Positions 38,278 through 47,358 are shown, counted from the stretch's first letter. The stretch: 64,000 nucleotides of DNA from Streptococcus lactarius (GCF_016642265.1 NZ_MRXX01000001.1:39574-103573), one strand, 5' to 3'. Numbers and translations are program-made. The notes: generated from the letters alone by a model not told the origin.

Positions 38278-40035
38278 TTATCCATTCATCTCTTCCTTAT
38301 AAATAACAAATCCATTTGGTTGGATAACCAATTGATCATCAGAAATGATTCCAAGACTCATCAGATCTGCCTGTCCTTTTTCTAAGACAACGTCTTTCTT
38401 CGACTGGTTAAAGTAGGCTTTGAGCATGTCACCTTCATGCTGCCATTCTATTGCCACTACATCTGGCTCTACTTCTTCCAGACTCACTTTACCATACTGA
38501 ATCATGCCCGCTACTTCTTTTCGGAGCTGGATCAAGTCCTTCATAAAGTTCAGCATGTCATTATCAGCTGCCACGCGCTCCCATGGCATGACACGGCGGC
38601 AATCAGGGTCTGGCCCGCCAATAAGGGCTAGCTCCGTTCCATAATAAATACATGGCGTACCCCGTTGCAGATAAAGGAAGGCGAGAGCAGACTTGACAGA
38701 CTGGAGATCGCCTTTGGCCGTCGTCAAAATGCGCTCTGTATCATGGGAGTCCAAGAGGTTAAACATCACCTCAGAGATTTGTTGCCTGTAATACATGGAC
38801 TGGCTATTGATTTCCCAAATGAAGCGTTGCGTTTCCTTATGCTCCCGCAGGAAATAATCCTTGATACTTTCAGAGAGGGGATAGTTCATCACTGCATGGA
38901 ACTCATCTCCCTTGAGCCAAGGTTGGGACGAATGCCAGATTTCCCCGAGGATATAGAGGTCTGGTTTCTTGGCTAAGACCGCCTTACGGAAATCTCGCCA
39001 GAATTGATGGTCGATCTCATTGGCCACATCCAGTCGCCAAGCATCAATATCAAACTCTTCAATCCAGTAAGTCGCCACCTGCAAGAGATAGGCCTTCACC
39101 TCAGGATTAGCCGTATTGAGCTTAGGCATATAGCCTGCAAAGGCAAAAGCATGGTAAGACAAGTCGCGACTATTCCACAGATTTTCTGAGGAGACAGGGA
39201 ACTCTTTGATATGGAACCAGTCCTTGTAAATCGAATCCTCCCCGTGTTTGACCACATCCTGCCATTGAGGTGAATCATAGCCAATATGGTTGAAGACGGC
39301 ATCCAGCATGATCTTCATCCCACGCGCGTGAGCTTCTTTCACCAGCTGGCGGAAAGTTTCCTTATCTCCAAAATGACGATCAATTTCAAAATAATCAATG
39401 GTATCGTACTTGTGGTTGCTTGGAGATTCAAAAATCGGGCAAAGATAGAGCCCTGTAATTCCTAACTCCTGCAAGTAGTCCAGATGATCGATGATCCCTT
39501 GTAAATCACCACCAAAGAAATCCAAGATTTGAGGGGAAATAGAAGCATCCCAAGGACGAACACCTTCTGGGGAAATGGCTGGATTCCCATTGGCAAAGCG
39601 CTCAGGAAAGATTTGATACCAAACCGTCTGCGCCACCCAATCCGGAACAGCACACCCATCAATCTCATGGATAAAGGGAAGCTTAAAGCCGTTCATGACG
39701 AAGTCCAGGTTCTCCTTGTTATAGGCTACCACACCTCGGTCTCCATACAAAATCTTCTCTCCCGCTGTGTCCTCTAATTCAAAGAGGTACTGGATCCTTG
39801 CATGGCGGACAGATACCGACACTTGCCAATAATCAAAGAGGTCATCTGTCGTCACCTTGTCCATTTCCTTGGTTGCCTCATAAAGATCCTCTATAAAAAT
39901 AAAGGGATCCCCATAGTGCAAGACAATCCGTTTGATATCTTCTTTCTTGGTCCGGATGCGAATGTGAAGCTGGCCGTCCTTATAAAGATAGGCGTACTCC
40001 GATTCAGGCCGGTGATAAATCGCTGTTAATTCCAT
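38278..40035 (-). CDS. GH13 neopullulanase / cyclomaltodextrinase-like amylase
   Basis: This enzyme probably hydrolyses maltodextrins or cyclodextrins in the cytoplasm, as there is no signal peptide. The 585 residues hold an N-terminal beta domain of CBM34 type (about 1-125), then the GH13 barrel: DAVFNHIGYDS (region I), WRLDVANEI with the nucleophile Asp, LGEIWH with the acid Glu, and LLDSHDTERI with the third Asp. The last 80 residues are the C-terminal beta domain. AGGAG precedes the ATG. A consensus cre site sits at the promoter, so glucose repression by CcpA is expected. Confidence 0.93.
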   Translation of the reverse strand: MELTAIYHRPESEYAYLYKDGQLHIRIRTKKEDIKRIVLHYGDPFIFIEDLYEATKEMDKVTTDDLFDYWQVSVSVRHARIQYLFELEDTAGEKILYGDRGVVAYNKENLDFVMNGFKLPFIHEIDGCAVPDWVAQTVWYQIFPERFANGNPAISPEGVRPWDASISPQILDFFGGDLQGIIDHLDYLQELGITGLYLCPIFESPSNHKYDTIDYFEIDRHFGDKETFRQLVKEAHARGMKIMLDAVFNHIGYDSPQWQDVVKHGEDSIYKDWFHIKEFPVSSENLWNSRDLSYHAFAFAGYMPKLNTANPEVKAYLLQVATYWIEEFDIDAWRLDVANEIDHQFWRDFRKAVLAKKPDLYILGEIWHSSQPWLKGDEFHAVMNYPLSESIKDYFLREHKETQRFIWEINSQSMYYRQQISEVMFNLLDSHDTERILTTAKGDLQSVKSALAFLYLQRGTPCIYYGTELALIGGPDPDCRRVMPWERVAADNDMLNFMKDLIQLRKEVAGMIQYGKVSLEEVEPDVVAIEWQHEGDMLKAYFNQSKKDVVLEKGQADLMSLGIISDDQLVIQPNGFVIYKEEMNG

Positions 40036-40080
40036 CTGTCTCGTCTCCTACTATACTCTCTTTTCTTCATTTACCAATTT

Positions 40081-40136
40081 ATGCAAACGATTCCATAAAC
40101 TATTTCTAGTATACAACTTTATGAAAAGGTTTGCAA
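40081..40136 (-). promoter_or_regulatory. amylase promoter with CcpA (cre) site
   Basis: On the minus strand TTGCAA (40131-40136), 17 bp, and TATACT (40108-40113) form the promoter. Just downstream, the plus strand reads ATGCAAACGATTCCA at 40081-40095, which fits the cre consensus WTGNAANCGNWNNCW at every position. A site there would block elongation or initiation. Confidence 0.85.
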
Positions 40137-40187
40137 GATGCTGAGAGATCATTTTAGATTACTAGCTTTTTAAGATTGTAATGCAAC

Positions 40188-40211
40188 AAAAAAGCCCAGC
40201 AATTGGGCTTT
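40188..40211. terminator. terminator in the amylase upstream gap
   Basis: AAAAAAGCCCAGCAATTGGGCTTTC has the stem GCCCA/TGGGC with A-rich and T-rich flanks. It probably ends the transcript of the gene at 40345-40788 (minus strand). Confidence 0.7.
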
Positions 40212-40344
40212 CTCATTATCAAAATAACTGATACTCATTCCTTACTTGTATGCCGCTTTCCAAGACTTAGCGCTTGCTTTTCTGACATTTGAACAACCTT
40301 AGAAAAATTAGCCTGAAAATAATTTTATCCTATCTCTGAAGGCT

Positions 40345-40788
40345 TTATTCATATTTCGACGCTTTTTCCGATTCTTCAATTCTTTCCACATACCAGTTGG
40401 CCATCTTTTTGCCCTTGTCTTTATAAGGGTTGGGAGGAAACAAGGTAAATGGGGGAATGCTGGCATCTGGGAAGAATAGTTCTACGCTTATCGTTCGCTC
40501 GCGATTATGATTGACGTAGGCTGTAAAATAGATGTGGTAATTTCCACTCACATCACCACCATTATCATACTCTCCTCTAGCAGTATTTGGCAATAAGGTG
40601 ACAGATTTTATGTCTTGCTTTTCCTGAGCTAAGTGTGCGATAATCTCCTCCTTAACAGTAGCCTCATGATTTCTGACGAAATTACTATCATCACTATATC
40701 CAGGATGCCCATTGCGCAAATAGAAAACAATGTCCATCAGAAAAGGTAAGGAAATTAAAAAAATAATCAGTTTATTCGATTTTAACAT
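40345..40788 (-). CDS. membrane-anchored or exported small protein of unknown function
   Basis: About 147 residues. The hydrophobic start (LIIFLISLPFLMDIVFYL) is a signal or anchor, and the rest is outside: YHIYFTAYVNHNRERTISVE and FPPNPYKDKGKKMANWYV. The ATG at 40788 has GAGGA five bases ahead. The longer frame from 40839 overlaps the toxin gene end and lacks a site. It may share the toxin-antitoxin transcript. I do not recognise the family. Confidence 0.6.
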   Translation of the reverse strand: MLKSNKLIIFLISLPFLMDIVFYLRNGHPGYSDDSNFVRNHEATVKEEIIAHLAQEKQDIKSVTLLPNTARGEYDNGGDVSGNYHIYFTAYVNHNRERTISVELFFPDASIPPFTLFPPNPYKDKGKKMANWYVERIEESEKASKYE

Positions 40789-40801
40789 GGGGGTCCTCAT
40801 C

Positions 40802-41146
40802 CTACTTATAAAAAATCTTGACCCAATCCTGCTTTGCACTTAGAATACGAGCAACATACACTGTATGCTGCTCAATATAATAAAATGCGAGATAGTTCTC
40901 TATTGGCATATAACGATAGGGTTTTCCATCATTCGTCATCTCACCATACCCCCTGCTTGATACCAGAGGACACGCTTCTGGAAACAGTTCTAGGGTCTCA
41001 AGAGCGCTTAATAGCAAATCGACTTTGCCATCTGCAGCTTGCTGGCTATAAAAATTCACAAGAATATAGTCGTGAATATCACGCAAGTCCTGCTTAGCTC
41101 GATCTGCAAGTAAGACCTGATAGCGTTTCAACTTAGTCAAGACCAA
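40802..41146 (-). CDS. RelE/ParE-superfamily toxin
   Basis: A 114-residue protein with the plasmid-stabilisation toxin layout: an N-terminal helix pair (LADRAKQDLRDIHDYILVNF), a beta core (YRYMPIENYLAFYYIE) and HTVYVARILSAKQDWVKIF near the end. RelE members cut mRNA on the ribosome and ParE members poison gyrase. Which applies is not clear here. It overlaps the antitoxin gene by 14 bp, the usual order. Confidence 0.88.
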   Translation of the reverse strand: MVLTKLKRYQVLLADRAKQDLRDIHDYILVNFYSQQAADGKVDLLLSALETLELFPEACPLVSSRGYGEMTNDGKPYRYMPIENYLAFYYIEQHTVYVARILSAKQDWVKIFYK

Positions 41147-41426
41147 ATTCCTTTCTCACATCTGCTACAGAAGTGACTTTTCCTTGAGCGATTTCTTGAT
41201 GCCCCACTAAAATCTCCTTCTTCAAATCCTCAAAGGCTACTTGATACTGTTTGTCCTTCAAATCACTCGAAACAAATTCTCTCGGATCCACAGTCCCGTT
41301 GGCAATTTTCCGAAGTGCTGCATTCAGGACATCTGACACAGAAATTTTTTCATCAGCAAGTACCTCTTTTGTTTTCTGGTAAAATATCGCATCTGCGCGA
41401 AAATTCACTGCTTTCGTGTTTGCCAT
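41133..41426 (-). CDS. RelB/DinJ-family antitoxin
   Basis: A 97-residue protein with the ribbon-helix-helix start ANTKAVNFRADAIFYQKTKE, then KISVSDVLNAALRKIANG, and a tail that should wrap the toxin. The ATG at 41426 follows AAAGGAGAGG. An upstream in-frame start at 41447 lies inside the operator. Antitoxin and toxin probably repress their own promoter through the palindrome just upstream. Confidence 0.88.
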   Translation of the reverse strand: MANTKAVNFRADAIFYQKTKEVLADEKISVSDVLNAALRKIANGTVDPREFVSSDLKDKQYQVAFEDLKKEILVGHQEIAQGKVTSVADVRKEFGLD

Positions 41427-41440
41427 TTCTACCTCTCCTT

Positions 41441-41463
41441 TGTACATACAATTTGTATATACA
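41441..41463 (-). promoter_or_regulatory. toxin-antitoxin operator palindrome
   Basis: TGTACATACAA-T-TTGTATATACA is a 23 bp inverted repeat with one mismatch, perfect over its central 13 bp. It lies directly ahead of the antitoxin ribosome site and beside a -10-like TATGAT (41466-41471), the usual place for autorepression. Confidence 0.75.
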
Positions 41464-41685
41464 TTCTATCATACGAAAGAGAAAGGATTCAAGTGAAAAA
41501 TGGATTCTTCTTTCACTAAATCTAATTGAGAGATACCGAGAGTTAATCTATATCCTTTCTCTCGGGTCATCTGATACCTCTTAGAATCAACAATTTAAGT
41601 AGATTCCACATCTTAATTTAACAACTCCAAGTAATTGTAGTCAATTATATTAGATATATTTTATTAATTTCTTTATAGTAAATTC

Positions 41686-42423
41686 CTATTTCTCTAGCCA
41701 AAAGAACGCTTGGTTTAACATCTCTTTTGCTTGTCCAATGATACACGGTCCATGAGAAATAATAATATTCTTAGGATCCCATTTTTTTATTTTGTGATAA
41801 CTCCTCAAAGCTTGTTTTTTACCAAATAAGAAACTCATTCTTAAATCTCTTGGTGTTTTACCATTTGGATAGTGATTATCACCTATTTTAAAAAGTAGCT
41901 TTTCAAAAAGCGATAAATTCTCAACTTCTATATTTTCAATAAGATCCGTTAAAATTAGAGTTGAACTTTCAGTATGGAAAAAAACAACCTCTTTCACATA
42001 AAAACTTCCCTCAAATATCGTAAAAAGAATTTCTTCGTTCCAATTGGCTTTCTCTAGTTCATGACCATAATCTAAACTCATTCCCGATTTTCTGGCACGC
42101 TTTTGAACACCACTAGCTAGCCATACTTCTGCTTCCGGAAATAGTTCGTGCCACTCATTTATATAACTATAATGTAAGACATTGGGTGCAATAAGGTGTT
42201 TTACCTCACCTAATTGCTTGATTTCAAAAAGTAAATTGTCACTAGGCTTAATCGGCGAATGCACCCAAAGACCACCATTCTGCAGACGGATAACTGTCAT
42301 TCTAGTTGAAAAAGGCACTTTGAAGAGTTTGAAATTCATCAGTACTTCTTCCCCATCTACAATCCAGAGGTTATCTGCTATCTTTTTTAAGGAATTGAGC
42401 GGACTATATTTTTTGACTTCCAT
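41686..42423 (-). CDS. DUF4336-family protein, beta-lactamase-fold like
   Basis: A 245-residue soluble protein. Landmarks ADNLWIVDGE near the start, VIRLQNGGLWVHSPIKP, HLIAPNVLHYSYINEW and a late KNIIISHG are those of DUF4336, a family with a metallo-hydrolase-like fold whose metal site is often incomplete. The activity is unknown. It is next to an alpha/beta hydrolase gene at the left edge of the accessory region. Confidence 0.8.
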   Translation of the reverse strand: MEVKKYSPLNSLKKIADNLWIVDGEEVLMNFKLFKVPFSTRMTVIRLQNGGLWVHSPIKPSDNLLFEIKQLGEVKHLIAPNVLHYSYINEWHELFPEAEVWLASGVQKRARKSGMSLDYGHELEKANWNEEILFTIFEGSFYVKEVVFFHTESSTLILTDLIENIEVENLSLFEKLLFKIGDNHYPNGKTPRDLRMSFLFGKKQALRSYHKIKKWDPKNIIISHGPCIIGQAKEMLNQAFFWLEK

Positions 42424-42455
42424 GAGACTCTGCTTTCTAAATTAATAAAGTATAA

Positions 42456-43232
42456 TCAATCGTTATCCTCCAAAAATGGCACCACCAAATCAATCCACTC
42501 TTGAGGCAGGTAAGCTGATAAATAGCCGTGGTTATAGCCCTTTGCTTCATACAGGATCGTGTTGGGATGTAGCTGCGGAAATAATTTCGCCGATGCTTTC
42601 ACACAGTTCAATTCTTTTTCACCGTAGATATACAGAACCTGGGCCTTACTAGCGGAAATCGTGTCCTTTAACTTGTAACGTCCCATATAGGTTTTGTAAA
42701 TGGTCACAAATGTTTTGATAGGTGTCCTTGGCAGATCCTCCAAATAATAAGCTTTTATTTCCTCTGGATAAGCCAGTTTAGGATAGATTTTATTCATCAT
42801 GCTTAATTGAAGTTTACAAGAGAATTTACTGAACATCAGTTTACCAAATAGAGCTACTAAAAAGATGCTGATTTTAGCTAACCTTGGTTGAGGAATACAG
42901 AGACTTCCATCTATGATGGCCTTCTCAGCTATCTCGCTGTCTAAGGATAAAAGCTCCATGGCAATTTGACCACCAAGTGAAACGCCACCGATCGCAAACA
43001 CCTTTCCACCACAGTTAGCTTTGACATAGTCTAGGATCTCCAAAGCAGAATCTTCCGTAGAAACATAATCGAGTGGATATTCTTCACCGTGGCCATTCAA
43101 AGTGGGTAGAATCACACGGTATTCTTCTGACAAGATCCGCGCTTGACGAAGATAATTCCACCAAGAACTGCCACCGCCATGTATCAGCAAGATAGGAGGC
43201 AAATTCCTATCACCAAATTCATGGAATTTCAT
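42456..43232 (-). CDS. alpha/beta hydrolase, copy 1
   Basis: A 258-residue hydrolase with LLIHGGGSSWWNYLRQARIL near residues 15-34 (oxyanion region), the nucleophile elbow GGVSLGGQ near 82-89 with the Ser, an Asp candidate in YIYGEKEL and the His in GYNHGYL. Substrate unknown. It is about 95% identical by eye to copy 2 at 45262-46068, and both are preceded by the same AAGGAGTTTAAAC/T leader. Copy 1 follows a complete ADP-ribosylglycohydrolase gene and copy 2 precedes a truncated one. This is a segmental duplication. Confidence 0.9.
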   Translation of the reverse strand: MKFHEFGDRNLPPILLIHGGGSSWWNYLRQARILSEEYRVILPTLNGHGEEYPLDYVSTEDSALEILDYVKANCGGKVFAIGGVSLGGQIAMELLSLDSEIAEKAIIDGSLCIPQPRLAKISIFLVALFGKLMFSKFSCKLQLSMMNKIYPKLAYPEEIKAYYLEDLPRTPIKTFVTIYKTYMGRYKLKDTISASKAQVLYIYGEKELNCVKASAKLFPQLHPNTILYEAKGYNHGYLSAYLPQEWIDLVVPFLEDND

Positions 43233-43504
43233 GTTTAAACTCCTTACTGTGAGACTTTCAATAGATACATCCCTATTTGGACTTTTTTTACTAGTATTTT
43301 CAGACAGGGTTGGCTCTTTTTTTCCATTTCACCTCTCTTCGATACTTCTGATTCTTTATCGGCGAATTTCCCCCAAATAAAAATATGTTGGTCAAATTTT
43401 CGCGTTTTCTAAAGATACATAAATTTTAAACAAGGTTTGTCCATGTTCTGAAAATATAATTTCTTCTGAGAACAAATTACACCATTTACTTTTAATAATC
43501 TTTA

Positions 43505-44359
43505 TTATTTTATGACGACATTAGTTTCCCACCGTCTGAGCACATCCTTTAAGGGCTCATCAAGATAGGTATAAGCCTTGTCCTTAATCCAATCAGGAAT
43601 TCCATAGGCTGCCTCTGCGATACTTCCTGTGATAGCAGCTAGGGTATCACTATCCCCACCAAGAGAGATGGCATTTCTAATCGCATCTTCAAAGTCTGTA
43701 CTTTCAAGAAAAGCAATGATGGCTTGGGGTACTGTATCCTGACAAGTTTCATTAAAATGATAGTTAGGACGAATGTCATCGAGTGATTGAGAAAGGTTAT
43801 ATCCGTACTCTTCCTCTATGTATTCCCCGATGCGTCTCTTACATTCTGCCGGGTCATCATTGATTGGTTGCTCGTAGTCGCCACAGTAACCTCCAAAGTA
43901 ATACCGACACATAAAGATAGCATCAGACGTTGCCATAGCTCCCTTAATCCCTTCTGGATGGTTGTGCGTCACTTCTGCAGAAAGTCGCGCAAGAGCTCTT
44001 CTGGACGGCCAGGCTCCCGTTCGTGCACAGAAACTACAATCCATGGCCCAAGCACAGGGAGAAACACGCATGGCAGAGCCATTGCCAAGGCTATTATAAG
44101 GGGCGCGGTCATTGCTATGAATCCATGCGTCAAACCTAGCACCATAACCAGCATCAGGATACATCCCACCATACTTCTTCATGGCATTAATAAAGTCATC
44201 CTTCTGACCACCATTCATAATAGCTTCTGCCACAGCACAGGTCATAACCGTATCATCCGTGAAAAAACAAGCCTCACGAAATAAAGGAAAATCCTTAGTT
44301 TTGATATTGTTCCATTCGTAAACTGAACCTACAATATCTCCAATAATAGCTCCTAGCAT
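43505..44359 (-). CDS. ADP-ribosylglycohydrolase family protein
   Basis: Members remove ADP-ribose from proteins or small molecules with two metal ions. The 284-residue protein starts MLGAIIGDIVGSVYEWNN, has FTDDTVMT near residue 33 (metal ligands), GNGSAMRVSPCAW in the middle, and SLGGDSDTLAAITGSIAEA near 237-255 with the second metal cluster, so it is probably active. It sits in the accessory block between a SAP-domain gene and hydrolase copy 1. A copy of its first 40 codons lies at 45122-45250. Confidence 0.92.
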   Translation of the reverse strand: MLGAIIGDIVGSVYEWNNIKTKDFPLFREACFFTDDTVMTCAVAEAIMNGGQKDDFINAMKKYGGMYPDAGYGARFDAWIHSNDRAPYNSLGNGSAMRVSPCAWAMDCSFCARTGAWPSRRALARLSAEVTHNHPEGIKGAMATSDAIFMCRYYFGGYCGDYEQPINDDPAECKRRIGEYIEEEYGYNLSQSLDDIRPNYHFNETCQDTVPQAIIAFLESTDFEDAIRNAISLGGDSDTLAAITGSIAEAAYGIPDWIKDKAYTYLDEPLKDVLRRWETNVVIK

Positions 44360-44399
44360 GGCATTTCTCCTTATAAACTATTGGTTTAGACAGACATTT

Positions 44400-45017
44400 C
44401 TATTTGTCATACTCTTTTATTTTATCAACATATTCGGTCAAAAGATTCTTTGAATAAATTTTTTCATTACTTGAATTTCTAACTTCTTTCCAAAGAATAG
44501 AAGCTACTTTTAGTTTATTCGAGTAGTTGCCACTATTTTCGTCTGCACAGAAGTCCTTTAAAAATTGGTTCCATTGACAAACCGAATGATCATACTTGGC
44601 ATAATCTGAATTTCCATAATAAACTTTTAGCATATCTTGGATTGTGAAACTCAAATCATTGTCGCTTTTTACTTTTCTCCAAGCAGTAGCCATATCGGCA
44701 GTAAACTTAAAGGGCGAAACATCTGTTAAAGTTGAGAAATATTCTCTAAAGTGTGCATTAAAGGAGAATCCACATTCAAGTAAGGGCGTATTTAAGGTAA
44801 CGACTTCTACTTGTTTCTTTTCCCTTTTTATTGATGATTTTTTAATCAAATTACCCTTAAAGTACTGCTCAATAATATGATTAAGTTCCTGTTTGGTCCC
44901 TCTATATTCAAGCCCTAATGACTTGCATATCTGTGAAAGTTCATCACGATACCAGTAATATTTATTAAATTCATCAAAGGATGAGATTTTTTCAAACATA
45001 GGTCTGCTTTCTATCAA
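44400..45017 (-). CDS. SAP-like domain protein, DUF6434 type
   Basis: A 205-residue soluble protein. The N-terminal third (RDELSQICKSLGLEYRGTKQ) resembles a SAP-like helix-turn-helix; the rest (FREYFSTLTDVSPFKFTADM, KVASILWKEVR) matches my memory of DUF6434. The start is TTG at 45017: AAGGAGG lies seven bases ahead of it, while the ATG at 44999 has no site. It lies between the intact and truncated ADP-ribosylglycohydrolase genes. DNA binding is plausible only by the SAP similarity. Confidence 0.7.
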   Translation of the reverse strand: MIESRPMFEKISSFDEFNKYYWYRDELSQICKSLGLEYRGTKQELNHIIEQYFKGNLIKKSSIKREKKQVEVVTLNTPLLECGFSFNAHFREYFSTLTDVSPFKFTADMATAWRKVKSDNDLSFTIQDMLKVYYGNSDYAKYDHSVCQWNQFLKDFCADENSGNYSNKLKVASILWKEVRNSSNEKIYSKNLLTEYVDKIKEYDK

Positions 45018-45090
45018 TATTTCACCTCCTTAAAAACAGTTTAGGTTTTCATCTCAAAATAATGGAGTTTTAGTTTCTTTATTTTGAGGA

Positions 45091-45126
45091 TTAACTACGT
45101 TTCACTAACAAACTCACACACTCAGC
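45091..45126 (-). other. RlmD/RumA-like 3' end, attachment-site scar
   Basis: The minus strand reads GCT GAG TGT GTG AGT TTG TTA GTG AAA CGT AGT TAA, that is AECVSLLVKRS and a stop. It matches the C terminus pattern of RlmD-like rRNA methyltransferases, a known target for integrative elements. It joins directly to the truncated ADP-ribosylglycohydrolase gene. It is one of four such scars in the window. Confidence 0.6.
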
Positions 45127-45250
45127 GGTTCGGATTTACCGTATCATCCGTGAAAAAACAATCCTCACGAAATAATGGAAAGTCTTTCGTTTTGATATTG
45201 TTCCATTCGTAAACTGAAACTACAATATCTCCAATAATTGCTCCTAGCAT
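45122..45250 (-). pseudogene. truncated ADP-ribosylglycohydrolase copy
   Basis: It begins MLGAIIGDIVVSVYEWNN and runs to FTDDTV, matching the first 40 residues of the intact gene at 43505-44359. It then breaks into NPNR and a stop at the junction with the scar at 45091-45126. It is a dead fragment left by recombination. Confidence 0.9.
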
Positions 45251-45261
45251 CCGTTTCCTCC

Positions 45262-46068
45262 TTATGGCATATCAGATTCGTTACACATTTCTAATGAGTC
45301 ACTCTTTAAAAATGGCACCACCAAATCAATCCACTCATAAGGTAGGTAAGCTGATAAATAGCCGTGGTTATAGCCCTTTGCTTCATACAGGATCGTGTTA
45401 GGGTGTAGCTGCTCAAATAATCCAGCTGACTCTTTCACACAGTTCAATTCTTTTTCACCATAAATATACAGAACCTGCGCCTTACTAGCAGAAATCGTAT
45501 CCTTGAGCTTGTAACGCCCCATATAGGTTTTGTAAATGGTCACCAATGTTTTGATAGGTGTTCTTGGCAGATCCTCCAAATAATATGCTTTTATTTCCTC
45601 TGGATAAGCCAGTTTAGGATAGAGTTTGTTCATCATGCTTAATTGAAGTTTACAAGAGGATTTACAGAACATCAGTTTACCAAATAGTGATACTAGAAAG
45701 ATGCTGATTTTAGTCAACCTTGGTTGAGGAATACAGAGGCTTCCGTCTATGATGGCTTTCTCAGCTATCTCGCTGTCTAAGGACAAAAGCTCCATGGCAA
45801 TTTGACCACCAAGTGAAACGCCACCAATCGCAAAGACCTTTCCACCACAGTTTGCTTTGATATAGTCTAGGATCTCCAAAGCAGAATCTTCCGTAGAAAC
45901 ATAATCAAGTTGGTATTCTTCGCCGTGGCCATTCAAAGTGGGTAGAATAACACGGTGGTCTTTTGATAAGATCCGTGCTTGACGAAGATAATTCCACCAA
46001 GAACTACCACCGCCGTGTATCAGTAAGACAGGAGGCAAATTCTTATCACCAAATTCATGGAATTTCAT
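45262..46068 (-). CDS. alpha/beta hydrolase, copy 2
   Basis: Near-identical to copy 1 at 42456-43232, with the same LLIHGGGSSWWNYLRQARIL, GGVSLGGQ and GYNHGYL signatures, differing at scattered residues and at its longer C-terminal end (SLEMCNESDMP). The ATG at 46068 matches that of copy 1 and follows AAGGAGTTTAAAT. A longer frame to 46116 is rejected. The drift between copies shows that the duplication is not very recent. Confidence 0.9.
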   Translation of the reverse strand: MKFHEFGDKNLPPVLLIHGGGSSWWNYLRQARILSKDHRVILPTLNGHGEEYQLDYVSTEDSALEILDYIKANCGGKVFAIGGVSLGGQIAMELLSLDSEIAEKAIIDGSLCIPQPRLTKISIFLVSLFGKLMFCKSSCKLQLSMMNKLYPKLAYPEEIKAYYLEDLPRTPIKTLVTIYKTYMGRYKLKDTISASKAQVLYIYGEKELNCVKESAGLFEQLHPNTILYEAKGYNHGYLSAYLPYEWIDLVVPFLKSDSLEMCNESDMP

Positions 46069-46274
46069 ATTTAAACTCCTTACTATGAGACTTTCACTAA
46101 CAACATCCTTGTTCAATCAGTTTGGACAACTAGAGTGGGCTTACTTAATTTGTATGCTATTATAATATACAAAAAATAGGACACCGTCGTAACGTTGCCC
46201 CGTCAAAAATTGATTACAATTTTTAGTTAATAAAGTAATTCTACCATCACTCTGGTATTTTGTCAAATTTTTAT

Positions 46275-47252
46275 TTACTTTATAGTATCATTTACAATCT
46301 TCTGAAGGAATGTATATGTACTATTAATCAATTGATTATTTTTGAAAAAACCAGCTTTTTCTTTCATCCTTTTATTGAATAAATCGTCCAGTTCTTTGAA
46401 TCGATGCTTTTTGACCTTTCCTGTGACAATCTGATCATAAACATATATTAATGCAACAAATTCCAGAATAGCGCGAGATGACAACCTTTTCCTTCTGCTA
46501 GACGTTGTTATACCAGGAATTCCTTTAACAAATTTTATAATCGCTTGAGGGGGTACGGTTGTCCCAGGATTCAAGTCATATAAAATACAATTATTGTGAG
46601 CTGCAGCATTTCTTAAGCTTCGTACTAGATTTAAAATCTGACTTTGAATATGAGGGGAATTTTTTCTGGTATAGTAGTCTAAATAAAAATTTATAATAGA
46701 TCCAAAACTCAATAATTCCATCAAAACCCATACTGGGCAATCCTCATAGTTTGTAATCTCATAACAGACTGAACGACTTTTTGTTGTTTGCTTAATGGTG
46801 AAATATTTCTTTAAAAGATCTCCAGTATGTGGTGATAAGATTGTTCCTTGAATTTTTTTAATTTCTCGAGGATATTTTTTTAAAAACTGTTTTACTAAAT
46901 CATAGCCATCTGTTGTTACATCTTTCTCCACGTCATGAATCAAGTTGACACACATACTATGTTCAATATCAGAACACATTTTTTGTACTAAAAATCTATA
47001 ATGCATGTCCAGTATACTCATCTCAACCAAATAAGAAAAATCAAGTTGTATGTACTTACCTTGTTTTGCTCCTTTTTGATATTTTTGATAATTTTTTCTA
47101 TATGAAGCCGTACGTAGATAGTTATTAATATTAGATAAATAATTGGCAGCTACAGATTCATCAATATAATTAAATGTAATGCCTCTATTATTTTTCATTT
47201 CTAAAATTAATTGGGAAACTAACTTCTTAGGTTTTTTAACTTTATTTGCCAT
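46275..47252 (-). CDS. Abi-family abortive-infection protein (HEPN)
   Basis: A 325-residue protein resembling the Abi_2/AbiD/AbiF phage-defence family: YLSNINNYLRTASYRKNY near the start, SILDMHYRFLVQKMCSDIEH, then LVRSLRNAAAHNNCILYDL. The RNAAAH at about residues 214-219 is the R-x4-H catalytic motif of HEPN ribonucleases. Such proteins probably cut RNA when phage infects. The gene stands alone between two attachment-like scars (45.1 and 47.3 kb), consistent with movable defence cargo. Confidence 0.88.
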   Translation of the reverse strand: MANKVKKPKKLVSQLILEMKNNRGITFNYIDESVAANYLSNINNYLRTASYRKNYQKYQKGAKQGKYIQLDFSYLVEMSILDMHYRFLVQKMCSDIEHSMCVNLIHDVEKDVTTDGYDLVKQFLKKYPREIKKIQGTILSPHTGDLLKKYFTIKQTTKSRSVCYEITNYEDCPVWVLMELLSFGSIINFYLDYYTRKNSPHIQSQILNLVRSLRNAAAHNNCILYDLNPGTTVPPQAIIKFVKGIPGITTSSRRKRLSSRAILEFVALIYVYDQIVTGKVKKHRFKELDDLFNKRMKEKAGFFKNNQLINSTYTFLQKIVNDTIK

Positions 47253-47322
47253 AACCTCTCCCTAAGTAGATTTATTGAAAAGAATCCAATTACAGTAAGC
47301 GAAAAATCTATAATTAAGATAT

Positions 47323-47358
47323 TTAACAACGTTTTACTAACAAACTTTTACACTCTTC
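47323..47358 (-). other. RlmD/RumA-like 3' end, attachment-site scar
   Basis: The minus strand reads GAA GAG TGT AAA AGT TTG TTA GTA AAA CGT TGT TAA (EECKSLLVKRC and a stop). Over 33 bases from GAGTGT it differs from the scar at 45091-45126 at about five positions. It lies between the ABC module and the Abi gene. Confidence 0.55.

Noticed and set aside
43233..43504. A hidden gene in the 272 bp gap between the hydrolase and ADP-ribosylglycohydrolase genes.
   Set aside because: I saw only short stop-broken frames and no ribosome site.
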